Shown piece after piece: positions 43,889 to 52,390 of a DNA stretch of 64,000 bases; the first letter of the stretch is position 1, and each line of letters starts with the position of its first letter. The stretch is from Alloscardovia omnicolens DSM 21503 (GTDB lineage Bacteria; Actinomycetota; Actinomycetes; Actinomycetales; Bifidobacteriaceae). The stretch lies in the NCBI RefSeq assembly GCF_000420505.1, contig NZ_ATVB01000008.1, positions 28,979 to 92,978 on the forward strand, read 5' to 3'. The position numbers were made by a program, and so were the translations under genes. The notes beneath the pieces were generated by a model. That model did no database searches and had not been told where the DNA came from. It worked only from the letters and a program-made list of their open reading frames with translations.

Positions 43889-45481
43889 ATGAGTACACAA
43901 ATATCGAAGGTAGCTGCCTCACAAAAGGTCTATAATACGGCGACGCACAGCATCATTCCGTTCGAACCGCTGCGTCCTGGACACGTAGGCATGTATGTGT
44001 GTGGCGCGACCGTGCAGAGCTCGCCGCACGTCGGGCATTTGCGCGCAGCCGTTGCGTTCGATATTATCCGTCGCTGGTTCACAAAGCTGGGCTACGACGT
44101 TACTTTCGTGCGCAACGTTACCGATATCGACGATAAGATTCTCGACAAGTCCGCGGCCGCTGGTCAGCAGTGGTGGCAGCGCGCGTACATTTACGAGCGC
44201 GAGTTTACGCAATCCTACGATCTACTTGGCGTTCTGCCGCCGACGTACGAACCTCGCGCGACTGGTCATGTGCCAGAAATGATTGATTTGATTTCGCGTT
44301 TGATTGAGCGCGGTCACGCGTACGTTGTGCCGAACGAGGACGGCACTCCTTCGGGCAACGTATATTTTGACGTGCCAAGTTGGAGCAAGTACGGCGAGCT
44401 GACGCATCAGGAAGCCGGCACGCAGAGCGCGAGCACAAACGCTGCAAACGCAGCAAACTCAGACGTCGAAGCCGCCGCTCCGTCCATCGATAAAGCCGGC
44501 GACGATAAGTACAATCCTGTAGACGCCGCAGACTTATCGGAAGACAAGCACTCCCCTCGCGATTTCGCCTTGTGGAAGGCCCCTAAGGACTCCGATCCGC
44601 TCACTGCTCGCTGGGAGACGCCATTTGGCACCGGCCGCCCGGGCTGGCATATTGAATGCTCAGCGATGAGTCACAAGTACTTGGGCGATGATTTCGATAT
44701 TCATGGTGGCGGTTTGGACCTGCGCTTCCCTCATCACGAGAATGAAGTAGCACAGTCTCACGCTGCCGGCTGGGGTTTTGCTCACGTGTGGATGCACTCG
44801 GCATGGGTCACCCAAAAGGGCGAAAAGATGAGCAAGTCGCTGGGCAACGGCCTAAGCTTGGCCAATGTTCTCGAAGGTTATACCCCATGGATTGTGCGCT
44901 ACGCTTTGGGCGGTGTGCAGTATCGTTCCATGTTGGAGTGGAGCGACCAAACTTTGGAAGAAGCACGCGCTGCATACGAACGCATTACCAGCTTCCTCGA
45001 CCGTGCTCACGAGCTATTAGAAAACAACAATATTGAGCCAGCAACCACGGAAGACATCACGCACACAACTGCCGACGAACTGCCAAAAGCTTTCGTTACG
45101 GCCATGACAGATGACTTTAATATTCCTGGCGCTTTGGCCGCTATCTTTAGCACGGTTCGCCAAGGAAACACTGCTGTAGCGAACAACAATGCACAAGAAG
45201 TAGCACAAACCGTAACCGCTGTGCGCGCTATGTTAGATGTTCTCGGTCTCGACCCCGAGAATCAGACATGGGCGACATCGACCTCTTCCAACGCGAACTC
45301 CACGAACAGCGCAGAACACGAAGCTCTCGATGTTCTCATCAAAACTCAGCTCGAAGCCCGCGCACAAGCTCGCGCTTCCAAAGATTTTGCACAGGCCGAT
45401 GCTATTCGCGACGCTCTGAACGCAGCAGGTATTACTATTGTAGATGGCCCGCAAGGCTCCACCTGGAAAGTGAAAGATTAA
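43889..45481 (+). CDS. cysS: Cysteinyl-tRNA synthetase
   Basis: This class I synthetase charges tRNA-Cys. The 530-residue protein has the zinc-ligand Cys in MYVCGATVQ, HIGH as HVGH, WHIECSAM and GLDLRFPHHENE (further zinc ligands Cys, His, His/Glu), and KMSKS in GEKMSKSLGN. A low-complexity Ala/Asn/Ser/Asp insert (about residues 172-222) interrupts the region between the Rossmann halves. There is no Shine-Dalgarno sequence. ffh starts 6 nt after its stop. Confidence 0.95.
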   Translation: MSTQISKVAASQKVYNTATHSIIPFEPLRPGHVGMYVCGATVQSSPHVGHLRAAVAFDIIRRWFTKLGYDVTFVRNVTDIDDKILDKSAAAGQQWWQRAYIYEREFTQSYDLLGVLPPTYEPRATGHVPEMIDLISRLIERGHAYVVPNEDGTPSGNVYFDVPSWSKYGELTHQEAGTQSASTNAANAANSDVEAAAPSIDKAGDDKYNPVDAADLSEDKHSPRDFALWKAPKDSDPLTARWETPFGTGRPGWHIECSAMSHKYLGDDFDIHGGGLDLRFPHHENEVAQSHAAGWGFAHVWMHSAWVTQKGEKMSKSLGNGLSLANVLEGYTPWIVRYALGGVQYRSMLEWSDQTLEEARAAYERITSFLDRAHELLENNNIEPATTEDITHTTADELPKAFVTAMTDDFNIPGALAAIFSTVRQGNTAVANNNAQEVAQTVTAVRAMLDVLGLDPENQTWATSTSSNANSTNSAEHEALDVLIKTQLEARAQARASKDFAQADAIRDALNAAGITIVDGPQGSTWKVKD

Positions 45482-45487
45482 GGACTT

Positions 45488-47119
45488 ATGGCTACATTCA
45501 GTTCCCTCACCGATCGCCTGTCGAACGCTTTTAAGAACCTGCGTTCGAAGGGTAAATTGTCTGAAGCGGATATTGACGGCACTATTCGCGAAATCCGTCG
45601 TGCTCTTCTCGATGCCGACGTAGCCGTGGACGTTGTGCGTTCCTTCACCGGACGCATTCGCGAGCGCGCGCTGGGCGCAGAGGTAAGCGATGCTCTTAAT
45701 CCTGCTCAGCAGGTGGTGTCTATTGTGCACGAAGAGCTTACTGCTGTTTTGGGTGCAGGCGTTGATCGTCCACTCAACTTCGCTAAGAATCCGCCAACAA
45801 TTATTATGCTGACCGGTTTGCAGGGTGCTGGTAAGACTACCTTGGCGGGAAAACTTGGTTATTGGCTTAAAGATACTGGTCACACGCCTTTGCTGGTGGC
45901 TGCTGATTTGCAGCGTCCAAATGCTGTTACCCAGTTGGAGGTTGTGGGCGAGCGCGCCGGCGTAGAAGTTTTCGCGCCTGAGCGCGGTGTTTCCTCGGAA
46001 GCTGTAGCTGCAGGAACTGCCACTCCAGGTCAGGACGCTGGCGATCCTGTGCAGGTGGCTCGCGATTCGATTAGCTACGCTCAGCAGAAAATGTACGATA
46101 CGGTGATTATTGATACCGCAGGTCGTTTGGGTGTTGATGAAGAACTCATGCAGCAGGCGCGCAATATTCGCGATGCTGTTAATCCTCATGAGATTTTGTT
46201 TGTGATTGACGCCATGATTGGTCAGGATGCTGTGGCTACGGCGAAGGCATTCGACGAAGGCGTTGATTTCACTGGTGTAGTCCTCTCCAAGGTGGATGGC
46301 GATGCGCGCGGTGGTGCTGCCCTGTCTGTGGCGAGCGTCACTGGTAAGCCAATTTTGTTCTCTTCTACCGGTGAAGGTTTGAAGGATTTTGAGGTCTTCC
46401 ACCCAGACCGCATGTCTTCGCGCATTCTCGATATGGGTGATATTCTCACTCTGATTGAACAGGCGCAAAAGCAGTTTGACGAGGAAGAAGCTAAGAAAGC
46501 TGCAGCCAAAATGTCCGAGGGCACTTTTGGTTTGGACGACTTCTTGGCTCAGCTTCAGCAGGTGCGTAAGCTCGGTTCGATGAAGTCTTTGCTCGGCATG
46601 ATTCCTGGCATGGCCGCTCACCGTAAGGAGCTTGAGCAGCTCGACGAGAAGGAAATCGACCGCACCGAGGCTATTATTCGTTCGATGACTCCTGAAGAGC
46701 GTCGCAACCCTTCGATTATTAATGGTTCTCGCCGCGCCCGCATTGCTTACGGTTCTGGCGTAACCGTTACGCAGGTGAACGGTCTCTTGCAGCGCTTCGA
46801 GCAGGCTGCCAAGATGATGAAGCGTATGGGCAATTCCGTAGGCATTCCAGGTATGGGTGGCGCTATGGGCATGGGCGCTCCTTCCGCGAACTCGCGTAAG
46901 GGCAAGAAGCTTAAGGCTGCTCAGAAAAAGAAGAACAAGTCTAAGAGCGGTAACCCTATGAAGCGCGCTCAAGAAGAGCAGGCGTTACGCGACCGTTTAG
47001 CTGGTAAGAAGCCGGCAGCACCGCAGGGCGCATCCTTTATGAAGCAGCAGGAGATTCCAGATATCCCTCAGCTTCCCGATGGTTTCGGCGGATTAGGTAG
47101 TTTGCTCGGTGGCAACTAA
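45488..47119 (+). CDS. ffh: Signal recognition particle protein Ffh (SRP54)
   Basis: This GTPase binds signal sequences and 4.5S RNA for co-translational targeting. The 543-residue protein has the N domain, G1 GLQGAGKTTLAGKL, G3 DTAGRLGVDEELM, TKxD-type VLSKVDGDARGGAAL, and the Met-rich M domain (LLGMIPGM, INGSRRARIAYGSGVTVTQVN, AAKMMKRMG). The C-terminal basic tail is long and ends in a Gly-rich segment. It overlaps the next gene by 11 nt. Confidence 0.97.
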   Translation: MATFSSLTDRLSNAFKNLRSKGKLSEADIDGTIREIRRALLDADVAVDVVRSFTGRIRERALGAEVSDALNPAQQVVSIVHEELTAVLGAGVDRPLNFAKNPPTIIMLTGLQGAGKTTLAGKLGYWLKDTGHTPLLVAADLQRPNAVTQLEVVGERAGVEVFAPERGVSSEAVAAGTATPGQDAGDPVQVARDSISYAQQKMYDTVIIDTAGRLGVDEELMQQARNIRDAVNPHEILFVIDAMIGQDAVATAKAFDEGVDFTGVVLSKVDGDARGGAALSVASVTGKPILFSSTGEGLKDFEVFHPDRMSSRILDMGDILTLIEQAQKQFDEEEAKKAAAKMSEGTFGLDDFLAQLQQVRKLGSMKSLLGMIPGMAAHRKELEQLDEKEIDRTEAIIRSMTPEERRNPSIINGSRRARIAYGSGVTVTQVNGLLQRFEQAAKMMKRMGNSVGIPGMGGAMGMGAPSANSRKGKKLKAAQKKKNKSKSGNPMKRAQEEQALRDRLAGKKPAAPQGASFMKQQEIPDIPQLPDGFGGLGSLLGGN

Positions 47120-48200
47120 AAAGTCTCGCCGCACAGCACAAAAGAAAAGCGTGTCTTCTTCTCGGAGGCGCGCTTCGTCTGTTTCGCGCACATCGAAAAG
47201 AGGTCATATGCTCGTTTGGATTTTGCTGGGCGTTATTGCCTTGTGGATGGCTTTGCGCTATCTGCCTGCCGGATGGGATTCTTTCGGTCCGTTCCCCTTT
47301 GCGATTGCGCTGATTCCTCTGCTGGCCGTTCCGCTCGTCGGCACGCTGGGCTTGGCAGCGCTTACGCATAACCGCGCGCAAGTATGGGCGAGTATTGCTC
47401 TGCTTGTTGTGCACCTGGTCTGGTCGCTCACTTTTTTCGTTCCTATTCCGGCGGGCATGATGCCTGTTTTGGGCTCGCCACGTCAAACGATGAGCAGTTC
47501 CGCGCACGCAAACAGCACGCAGCAATTAACAGTCATGACCGTAAACGCTCGCTATGGCCGCGCAGATACAAGCGTTATTCTGCACACCATTGAGCAGATG
47601 AATGTTGATGTTTTAGCTGTTCAGGAAGTGAGCGCTGATTTTGTTCAGCGCTTGCACGACGCCGGCATAAGCTCGGTTATGGCGTATGAACAGTTGGGCG
47701 AGAAAAAAGACAGTGATAACGGCGGTTTTAACGCTGTATGGTCGCGCTACCCTGCCACCAGTTCCGGCGCGACTTTGCTGGAGAATATGGGCTCGAATAC
47801 CCCATGGATCACTCTTCAAGTGAATAATAATGCGGTGCGCGTGGTCTCCACGCACCCGTATTCACCGCAGCGCAGTACGAAGCAATGGCAGCACGATATT
47901 GCAGCTCTGACCCAGCTCACCAGTGGTGCAGATATGCCGACGATTGTGATGGGCGATATGAATTCAAGCACTTTCCATCCAAGCTTGCGCGCAACCATCA
48001 ATACAGGCTTGCTAGACTCGTCTTTGGAAGTGCATCGCGGAGCGCACCCTACTTTCCCATCATCATGGACTTTCTTACCGAGCGTTATCGAAATCGATCA
48101 TGTGCTCCATACGCGCGAAATGCAAGCGGTCAGCGTGCGTACAGCTGTTATACCGCGAACTGATCATCAAGCGCTTATCTGCACGCTCAGCTGGCGCTAA
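47109..48200 (+). CDS. Membrane-bound endonuclease/exonuclease/phosphatase (EEP) family protein
   Basis: The 363-residue protein starts at GTG inside the ffh end. A basic N-terminus (KKSRRTAQKK) precedes three membrane segments (about residues 35-125), and then an extracytoplasmic EEP domain with LTVMTVNARYGRADTSVI, the catalytic Glu in LAVQEVSADF, VMGDMNSSTFHPS and EIDHVLHT / TDHQALICTL. Such proteins are metal-dependent phosphodiesterases or phosphatases; substrate unknown. It overlaps ffh by 11 nt. Confidence 0.9.
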   Translation: MATKKSRRTAQKKSVSSSRRRASSVSRTSKRGHMLVWILLGVIALWMALRYLPAGWDSFGPFPFAIALIPLLAVPLVGTLGLAALTHNRAQVWASIALLVVHLVWSLTFFVPIPAGMMPVLGSPRQTMSSSAHANSTQQLTVMTVNARYGRADTSVILHTIEQMNVDVLAVQEVSADFVQRLHDAGISSVMAYEQLGEKKDSDNGGFNAVWSRYPATSSGATLLENMGSNTPWITLQVNNNAVRVVSTHPYSPQRSTKQWQHDIAALTQLTSGADMPTIVMGDMNSSTFHPSLRATINTGLLDSSLEVHRGAHPTFPSSWTFLPSVIEIDHVLHTREMQAVSVRTAVIPRTDHQALICTLSWR

Positions 48201-48218
48201 CAGGACAAAGGAGAAGAA

Positions 48219-48464
48219 ATGGCAAAGAAAAAAGCAGTAACTTTTAGCGACGAGTGGGATTTTACGCACGTTTCGGGAGTACGCGCTCATGTGGCCAGGC
48301 TGTCGGGAACCGCAACTTTTCGCGTAACTTTTAGCCGCGCAAACGGTTTAGAGCTAGCCAACGGCGAGTACGAAATTCAAACGGATAGCAAGTATATTCC
48401 GCACTCCATCGTGGACCGCATTATTGCCGACGATATTGCGGCAGCTCAGCGTGCTCACAAGTAG
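48219..48464 (+). CDS. Small conserved hypothetical protein
   Basis: The 81-residue protein has a Lys-rich start (MAKKKAVTF) and a beta-rich body (THVSGVRAHVARLSGTATF, YEIQTDSKYIPHSIVDRIIA). A perfect AAGGAG lies 6 nt upstream of ATG. It follows the EEP gene by 18 nt and is probably in the same operon. I do not recognise a family. Confidence 0.75.
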   Translation: MAKKKAVTFSDEWDFTHVSGVRAHVARLSGTATFRVTFSRANGLELANGEYEIQTDSKYIPHSIVDRIIADDIAAAQRAHK

Positions 48465-48616
48465 CAAAAATCGAGCCGTTCCGATAAACTAGAACGCGTT
48501 ATCTGCGTATGTTGGCGCCCTCAATTCCAATATGCGCGGGGTTACACGTTGCTCAGTGATTGCGTGCCCCACACGGATGACCTGAACAACACCCTCATGA
48601 TACAAGGAGAGCCATC

Positions 48617-49054
48617 TTGGCAACTAAGATTCGTTTGAAGCGTTTCGGTAAGAAGTTCTACGCATTCTATCGCGTAGTTGTAGCAGATTCTCGCGTAAAG
48701 CGCGACGGTAAGGTTATTGAGGAGATCGGTGTATACGATCCAAACAAGCAACCTTCCCTCATTCAGATTAACTCTGAGCGCGCACAGTACTGGCTCGGCG
48801 TTGGCGCACAGCCATCCGAACCTGTTTTGAACCTGCTCAAGATTACCGGTGACTGGCAGAAGTTCAAGGGCCTGCCAGGTGCAGAAGGTACTTTGCGCAC
48901 CGCTGAAGCTGGTCCAGATGCTGCTGCACGTATTGAAGCTGCAGACAATGAAGCTCAGAAGCTTAAGGCTGCAAAGTCTGAAGCTGCTGCAAAGGCTAAG
49001 GCAGAAGCTGCTGCTGAAGCTGAAGAAACACAGCCAGAAGCAGAGGCTGAGTAA
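48617..49054 (+). CDS. rpsP: 30S ribosomal protein bS16
   Basis: The 145-residue protein has the bS16 core ([47 protein letters not shown]) and an Ala/Glu/Lys-rich C-terminal extension of about 55 residues, common in actinobacteria. Translation starts at TTG with AAGGAG 6-7 nt upstream. It begins the rpsP-khpA-rimM-trmD ribosome-maturation operon. Confidence 0.96.
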   Translation: MATKIRLKRFGKKFYAFYRVVVADSRVKRDGKVIEEIGVYDPNKQPSLIQINSERAQYWLGVGAQPSEPVLNLLKITGDWQKFKGLPGAEGTLRTAEAGPDAAARIEAADNEAQKLKAAKSEAAAKAKAEAAAEAEETQPEAEAE

Positions 49055-49055
49055 A

Positions 49056-49289
49056 ATGTTGACTGAAGCGGTAGAGCATTTGATTAAGAACATCGTTGAT
49101 TTTCCAGACGATGTATCGGTAAAGTCTCATGACAGCGCTCGAGGCGAGCACATTCGCGTTCGCGTTAATCCCGAAGATATTGGTCGCGTTATTGGACGTC
49201 AAGGTCGCACGGCATCCGCCATCCGAACCGTCGTTCAAGCTATTGCGGACCACAACGTTCGAATTGATATTATCGATGCGCGCCGCTGA
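49056..49289 (+). CDS. khpA: KH-domain RNA-binding protein KhpA
   Basis: The 77-residue protein is a single KH domain with the GxxG loop in PEDIGRVIGRQGRTASAIRT. It binds RNA and acts with KhpB in other Gram-positive bacteria. The ATG is 1 nt after the rpsP stop codon, and the end overlaps rimM by 14 nt, so three consecutive genes are coupled. Confidence 0.95.
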   Translation: MLTEAVEHLIKNIVDFPDDVSVKSHDSARGEHIRVRVNPEDIGRVIGRQGRTASAIRTVVQAIADHNVRIDIIDARR

Positions 49290-49959
49290 TTCTACGCACA
49301 CAAACCCTCAACAGCGCACGTTGTTGAGGGTTTGTCGTATTGGGCGAGCTCAGGGTCTAAAGGGCGAAGTCAATGTTCATCTTTTTACTGATGATCCTGA
49401 GCATCGCTTTGCCTCAGGTTCTATCCTTCTTACACGTGATGGTCGCGAATTCGTTGTACTTAAATCACGTAATTATAAGAGCCGTTGGATTGTTCTCTTT
49501 GAAGGTGTAACAGATCGTAATGTTTCAGAAGTATTAAATGGCACTGATTTATTCGTTGAAAAAGACCGTACATCTGCATCCTCACCTGCACCTGAATCCA
49601 AACATTCTGATGATGCGTTATATGCCGATACCCCAGATGTACTTCATGAAGCTCCTGTTGCTAAGTTGGCTGATAGCTCTGAATCAGATGAATGGTATTT
49701 AGACGATCTCGTAGGTCTAGAAGTTTTGCAGGTGGATGACTCGCAAGCTGCACGTTCTGCTGACTATGATGGTGTTGACGCACATCCTATCGGTAGAGTT
49801 TCTGCTGTTATTAATAATGCTGCGCAAGATTTACTTGAGCTTCGGTTAGATGATGGTCGAAAACCTCTGATTCCATTCGTAGAGCCAATCGTGCCTATCG
49901 TGGATATTGATGAAGGATATATTCTTATCGACCCACCAGCGGGCTTGCTAGATTTGTAA
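49276..49959 (+). CDS. rimM: 16S rRNA processing protein RimM
   Basis: RimM assists 30S head assembly with uS19. The 227-residue protein has the N-terminal beta barrel (LRVCRIGRAQGLKGEVNVHLFTD), an acidic spacer (KHSDDALYADTPDV...ADSSESDEW) and the PRC barrel (YLDDLVGLEVL, PIGRVSAVINNAAQDLLELR, PFVEPIVPIVDIDEGYI). The start at 49276 lies inside the end of khpA; the frame is open further upstream but that is antisense-like overlap with khpA. Confidence 0.95.
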   Translation: MRAADSTHTNPQQRTLLRVCRIGRAQGLKGEVNVHLFTDDPEHRFASGSILLTRDGREFVVLKSRNYKSRWIVLFEGVTDRNVSEVLNGTDLFVEKDRTSASSPAPESKHSDDALYADTPDVLHEAPVAKLADSSESDEWYLDDLVGLEVLQVDDSQAARSADYDGVDAHPIGRVSAVINNAAQDLLELRLDDGRKPLIPFVEPIVPIVDIDEGYILIDPPAGLLDL

Positions 49960-50019
49960 TTATCTGCTCATACTTCTCATACATAAAGTTTCCCCTTCTA
50001 AAATTTCGTAAGGTGTCTC

Positions 50020-50850
50020 GTGCTCATTGATATCGTGTCGGTTTTCCCAGAATATTTCAATGTACTCAACTTGAGTTTGCTTGGCAAAGCTCAAGACAAG
50101 GGATTATTGGAATTCAAGGTACATATTCTACGCGATTGGACACACGATGTTCATCATAGCGTCGATGATACTCCTGTCGGAGGTGGAGCCGGCATGGTGA
50201 TGAAGCCAGAAATTTGGGCAAACTGTTTAGACGATTTACTGAGCATCCCTCCGCTTACCGATATACGTGATGCAGATTCTGAGCGCGGGAAAAATTCCAA
50301 TGCTATCCTTGTCTTTCCAAATCCTTCAGCACCTACCTTTACTCAAAAAGATGCTACAGAACTTTCTCACGCAGATCATCTCATCTTTGGATGCGGTCGA
50401 TATGAAGGTTATGATGGTCGTTTGCCAGAATATTACAAAGCCCAAGGATTTGACGTTCGTGAGTACTCTATCGGCGACTACGTACTCAACGGCGGAGAAG
50501 TAGCAGTATCAGTGATGGTAGAAGCTACTACTCGTCTCATTGATGGTTTTATGGGAAACCACGCATCCATCGAAGACGAATCATACACCGGTTCAGAAGG
50601 ACTTTTGGAGCATCGTCAATACACTAAGCCAGCATCGTGGCGCGGTATGGATGTCCCTGAAATTTTATTATCTGGTCACCATGCACACATTAATCGTTTC
50701 CGCCGTGATGAAGAATTGCGCCGCACCTCAGAACTTCGTCCAGATATTATTGAAAAACTCAATTGCCGTAATCTTGATAAAAAAGACCGGAAGCTACTCA
50801 TGGAACTTGGTTGGAATGTTTCTGGTGATTTCCCACGATACTTAAGTTAA
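50020..50850 (+). CDS. trmD: tRNA (guanine-N1-)-methyltransferase TrmD
   Basis: TrmD methylates G37 of tRNAs reading CNN and GNN-type codons to prevent frameshifting. The 276-residue protein starts at GTG and has IVSVFPEYFNVLNLSLLGKA, DDTPVGGGAGMVMKPEIW, and the trefoil-knot AdoMet site YEGYDGRLPEYY ... YSIGDYVLNGGEVAVSVMVEA. It ends the rpsP operon. No obvious terminator follows; an AT-rich stretch begins here. Confidence 0.96.
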   Translation: MLIDIVSVFPEYFNVLNLSLLGKAQDKGLLEFKVHILRDWTHDVHHSVDDTPVGGGAGMVMKPEIWANCLDDLLSIPPLTDIRDADSERGKNSNAILVFPNPSAPTFTQKDATELSHADHLIFGCGRYEGYDGRLPEYYKAQGFDVREYSIGDYVLNGGEVAVSVMVEATTRLIDGFMGNHASIEDESYTGSEGLLEHRQYTKPASWRGMDVPEILLSGHHAHINRFRRDEELRRTSELRPDIIEKLNCRNLDKKDRKLLMELGWNVSGDFPRYLS

Positions 50851-51182
50851 TCACGACTCCTAGTAGTTGTTAAGAGATTAAACCAGTAACCAACATGATT
50901 TTTTAGCAACTATCTGCATGCAATATACCCGAAAAGCACAAAGCGAGCTTAAGCTACTCAAATTTGACACCATCTCTTATACTTTCTGTAGTTACTATCA
51001 GTAGTATGAACAAGTTGTCGAAAATATTCTTGCAGAAACTATACCCTCAATAATATATATCATAAGTTACATTATTAGCGATATGCATATTTTGTAATAA
51101 AAATCAATTCATATAATACAGAATAAGAAAATTTATCCACTATTTGGACAGAAATAGCATTCACTTACGTACATTATTAGGC

Positions 51183-51222
51183 TGTCAATCAATTCTTACA
51201 ACACCGTAAGAATTGATTGACA
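51183..51222. promoter_or_regulatory. 17-bp inverted repeat overlapping the -35 of the microcin-C-like locus
   Basis: TGTCAATCAATTCTTAC and GTAAGAATTGATTGACA are perfect reverse complements separated by AACACC. The right arm ends in TTGACA (51217-51222), which is the best -35 for the downstream 10-codon ORF. A -10-like TGTAAT lies at 51243-51248, 20 nt away. It lacks a T run, so an operator is more likely than a terminator. Confidence 0.6.
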
Positions 51223-51279
51223 TAGGAATTTACAGAGCATCCTGTAATTACCTATTGCATACGAAAGAAGGTGACTACG

Positions 51280-51312
51280 ATGTTCCCAACTTACCGAGTA
51301 GGACAACGCTAG
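51280..51312 (+). CDS. Candidate MccA-like 10-residue peptide gene
   Basis: ATG at 51280 with a strong Shine-Dalgarno sequence (AAGAAGGTGA, 6 nt upstream) opens a 10-codon frame, MFPTYRVGQR, closed by TAG. It lies immediately before an intercistronic hairpin and an MccB-like adenylyltransferase gene, exactly where the heptapeptide gene mccA sits in the E. coli microcin C operon. Unlike known MccA peptides it ends in Arg instead of Asn, so either the modification differs, the peptide is processed, or this is not the substrate. GTG at 51271 could add VTT to the start but would lose the ribosome-binding spacing. Confidence 0.5.
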   Translation: MFPTYRVGQR

Positions 51313-51330
51313 CGCGTGAATAATGAGGGG

Positions 51331-51371
51331 GTAGGGATTTCTTCAAAGGATCCGTGAAGGAATCTCCCTAC
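51331..51371 (+). terminator. Intercistronic hairpin between the peptide ORF and the MccB-like gene
   Basis: GTAGGGATTTCTTCA pairs with TGAAGGAATCTCCCTAC (15 bp, one G-T, a 2-nt bulge) around a 9-nt loop. No T run follows, so it may be an attenuator or an mRNA 3'-stabiliser. The 3' arm contains AAGGA, the only Shine-Dalgarno-like sequence upstream of the ATG at 51374. Confidence 0.65.
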
Positions 51372-51373
51372 TA

Positions 51374-52390
51374 ATGAATTATTATCAGCTCACACATATA
51401 TTTCAAATATCCAAGAAAATAATCATGCTAAAAATAAAAAGAACACTTCAACCCTATGCTTATAACGGAAAAATTCAATTTGGCTTTGGTAATTCTACTC
51501 TTATCCGCGAAATCCCTGATACACCGCGTAATCGTTCGCTTTTACTTTCAACAGACCTTGAAAAAGTGGCAACTACATCTGAACTCGACAGATTTAAAAA
51601 TTTGGGTTTAGTAACAGATAATCCATACAACGACTCTCGATATTCTAGAAATATCAACTTCTTTGAATGGATTGATGAAAGTAGTAATATTTCTCCCGCA
51701 TCATATCAAGAAAAACTCCTTAACAGTTCTGTGCTTATAGTCGGTATTGGGGGTATAGGTGGAACTATTGCTGAGTCTTTAACTCGCTTGGGAGTCGGAA
51801 AACTTATACTTGTCGATTTTGATGTTGTTGATGAATCTAATCTCACACGTCAGAGTATCTATAATATCGAGAATATTCAACATTCAAAAATCGAAGCAGC
51901 TCGAAATTATCTTCACAGTATAGGTGAAACTCACATTGAAGTCATAACGCAAAAGATTAGCACTAAACCGGATCTAGAAAAAATCTACACTGACAACATC
52001 TTTGATCTTGCAATATGTAGTGCTGATACACCGCAAGATATAGATTTCTGGTTTGACGATTTATCTGCTAAATATAATATTCCTTTTATAGCAGGTTCAT
52101 ACGCTTCAACCGTTATAAATTACGCATGCATAATTCCTAATATCACGGTTGATTTACATACTTTCTACGCGGAAAATAAAATTACCGACGATCACCTAAT
52201 TCCTGATAAAGTGTCAACCAGCGTTATAGCACCCATTACTTTTATGGCTGCTGGTCTTATCAGTTATAAAGTTTTCGCGATGTTGACAGGATTAAACAAT
52301 ATGTGCAACTGTATTCAAATTGATGTTCTAACTTGGGATATTCATCAATACGATATCAGCTTGAGCTCCAAATCTAAAGAAAATGAGTAA
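51374..52390 (+). CDS. MccB-like ThiF/E1-family adenylyltransferase
   Basis: The 338-residue protein has a peptide-clamp-like N-terminal part (about residues 1-110), the segment NDSRYSRNINFF that matches the RYSRN stretch preceding the E1 domain in MccB, and an E1/ThiF adenylation domain: VLIVGIGGIGGTIAESL, LILVDFDVVDESNLTRQSIY, HSKIEAA, LAICSADTP. MccB activates the C-terminal Asn of a short peptide with ATP and makes a nonhydrolysable P-N bond. The E. coli enzyme has a zinc site of two CxxC pairs; none is visible here. Start at 51374 or, shorter, 51425. Codon use is AT-rich compared with the flanking genes. The end overlaps the transporter gene by 8 nt. Confidence 0.85.
   Translation: MNYYQLTHIFQISKKIIMLKIKRTLQPYAYNGKIQFGFGNSTLIREIPDTPRNRSLLLSTDLEKVATTSELDRFKNLGLVTDNPYNDSRYSRNINFFEWIDESSNISPASYQEKLLNSSVLIVGIGGIGGTIAESLTRLGVGKLILVDFDVVDESNLTRQSIYNIENIQHSKIEAARNYLHSIGETHIEVITQKISTKPDLEKIYTDNIFDLAICSADTPQDIDFWFDDLSAKYNIPFIAGSYASTVINYACIIPNITVDLHTFYAENKITDDHLIPDKVSTSVIAPITFMAAGLISYKVFAMLTGLNNMCNCIQIDVLTWDIHQYDISLSSKSKENE

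Noticed and set aside
45233..46972. A 579-codon open frame on the minus strand, opposite the end of cysS and ffh
   Set aside because: It lies wholly antisense to clear cysS and ffh coding sequence; its composition (His, Arg, Ser, Thr rich) is that of a shadow frame and it has no recognisable domains.
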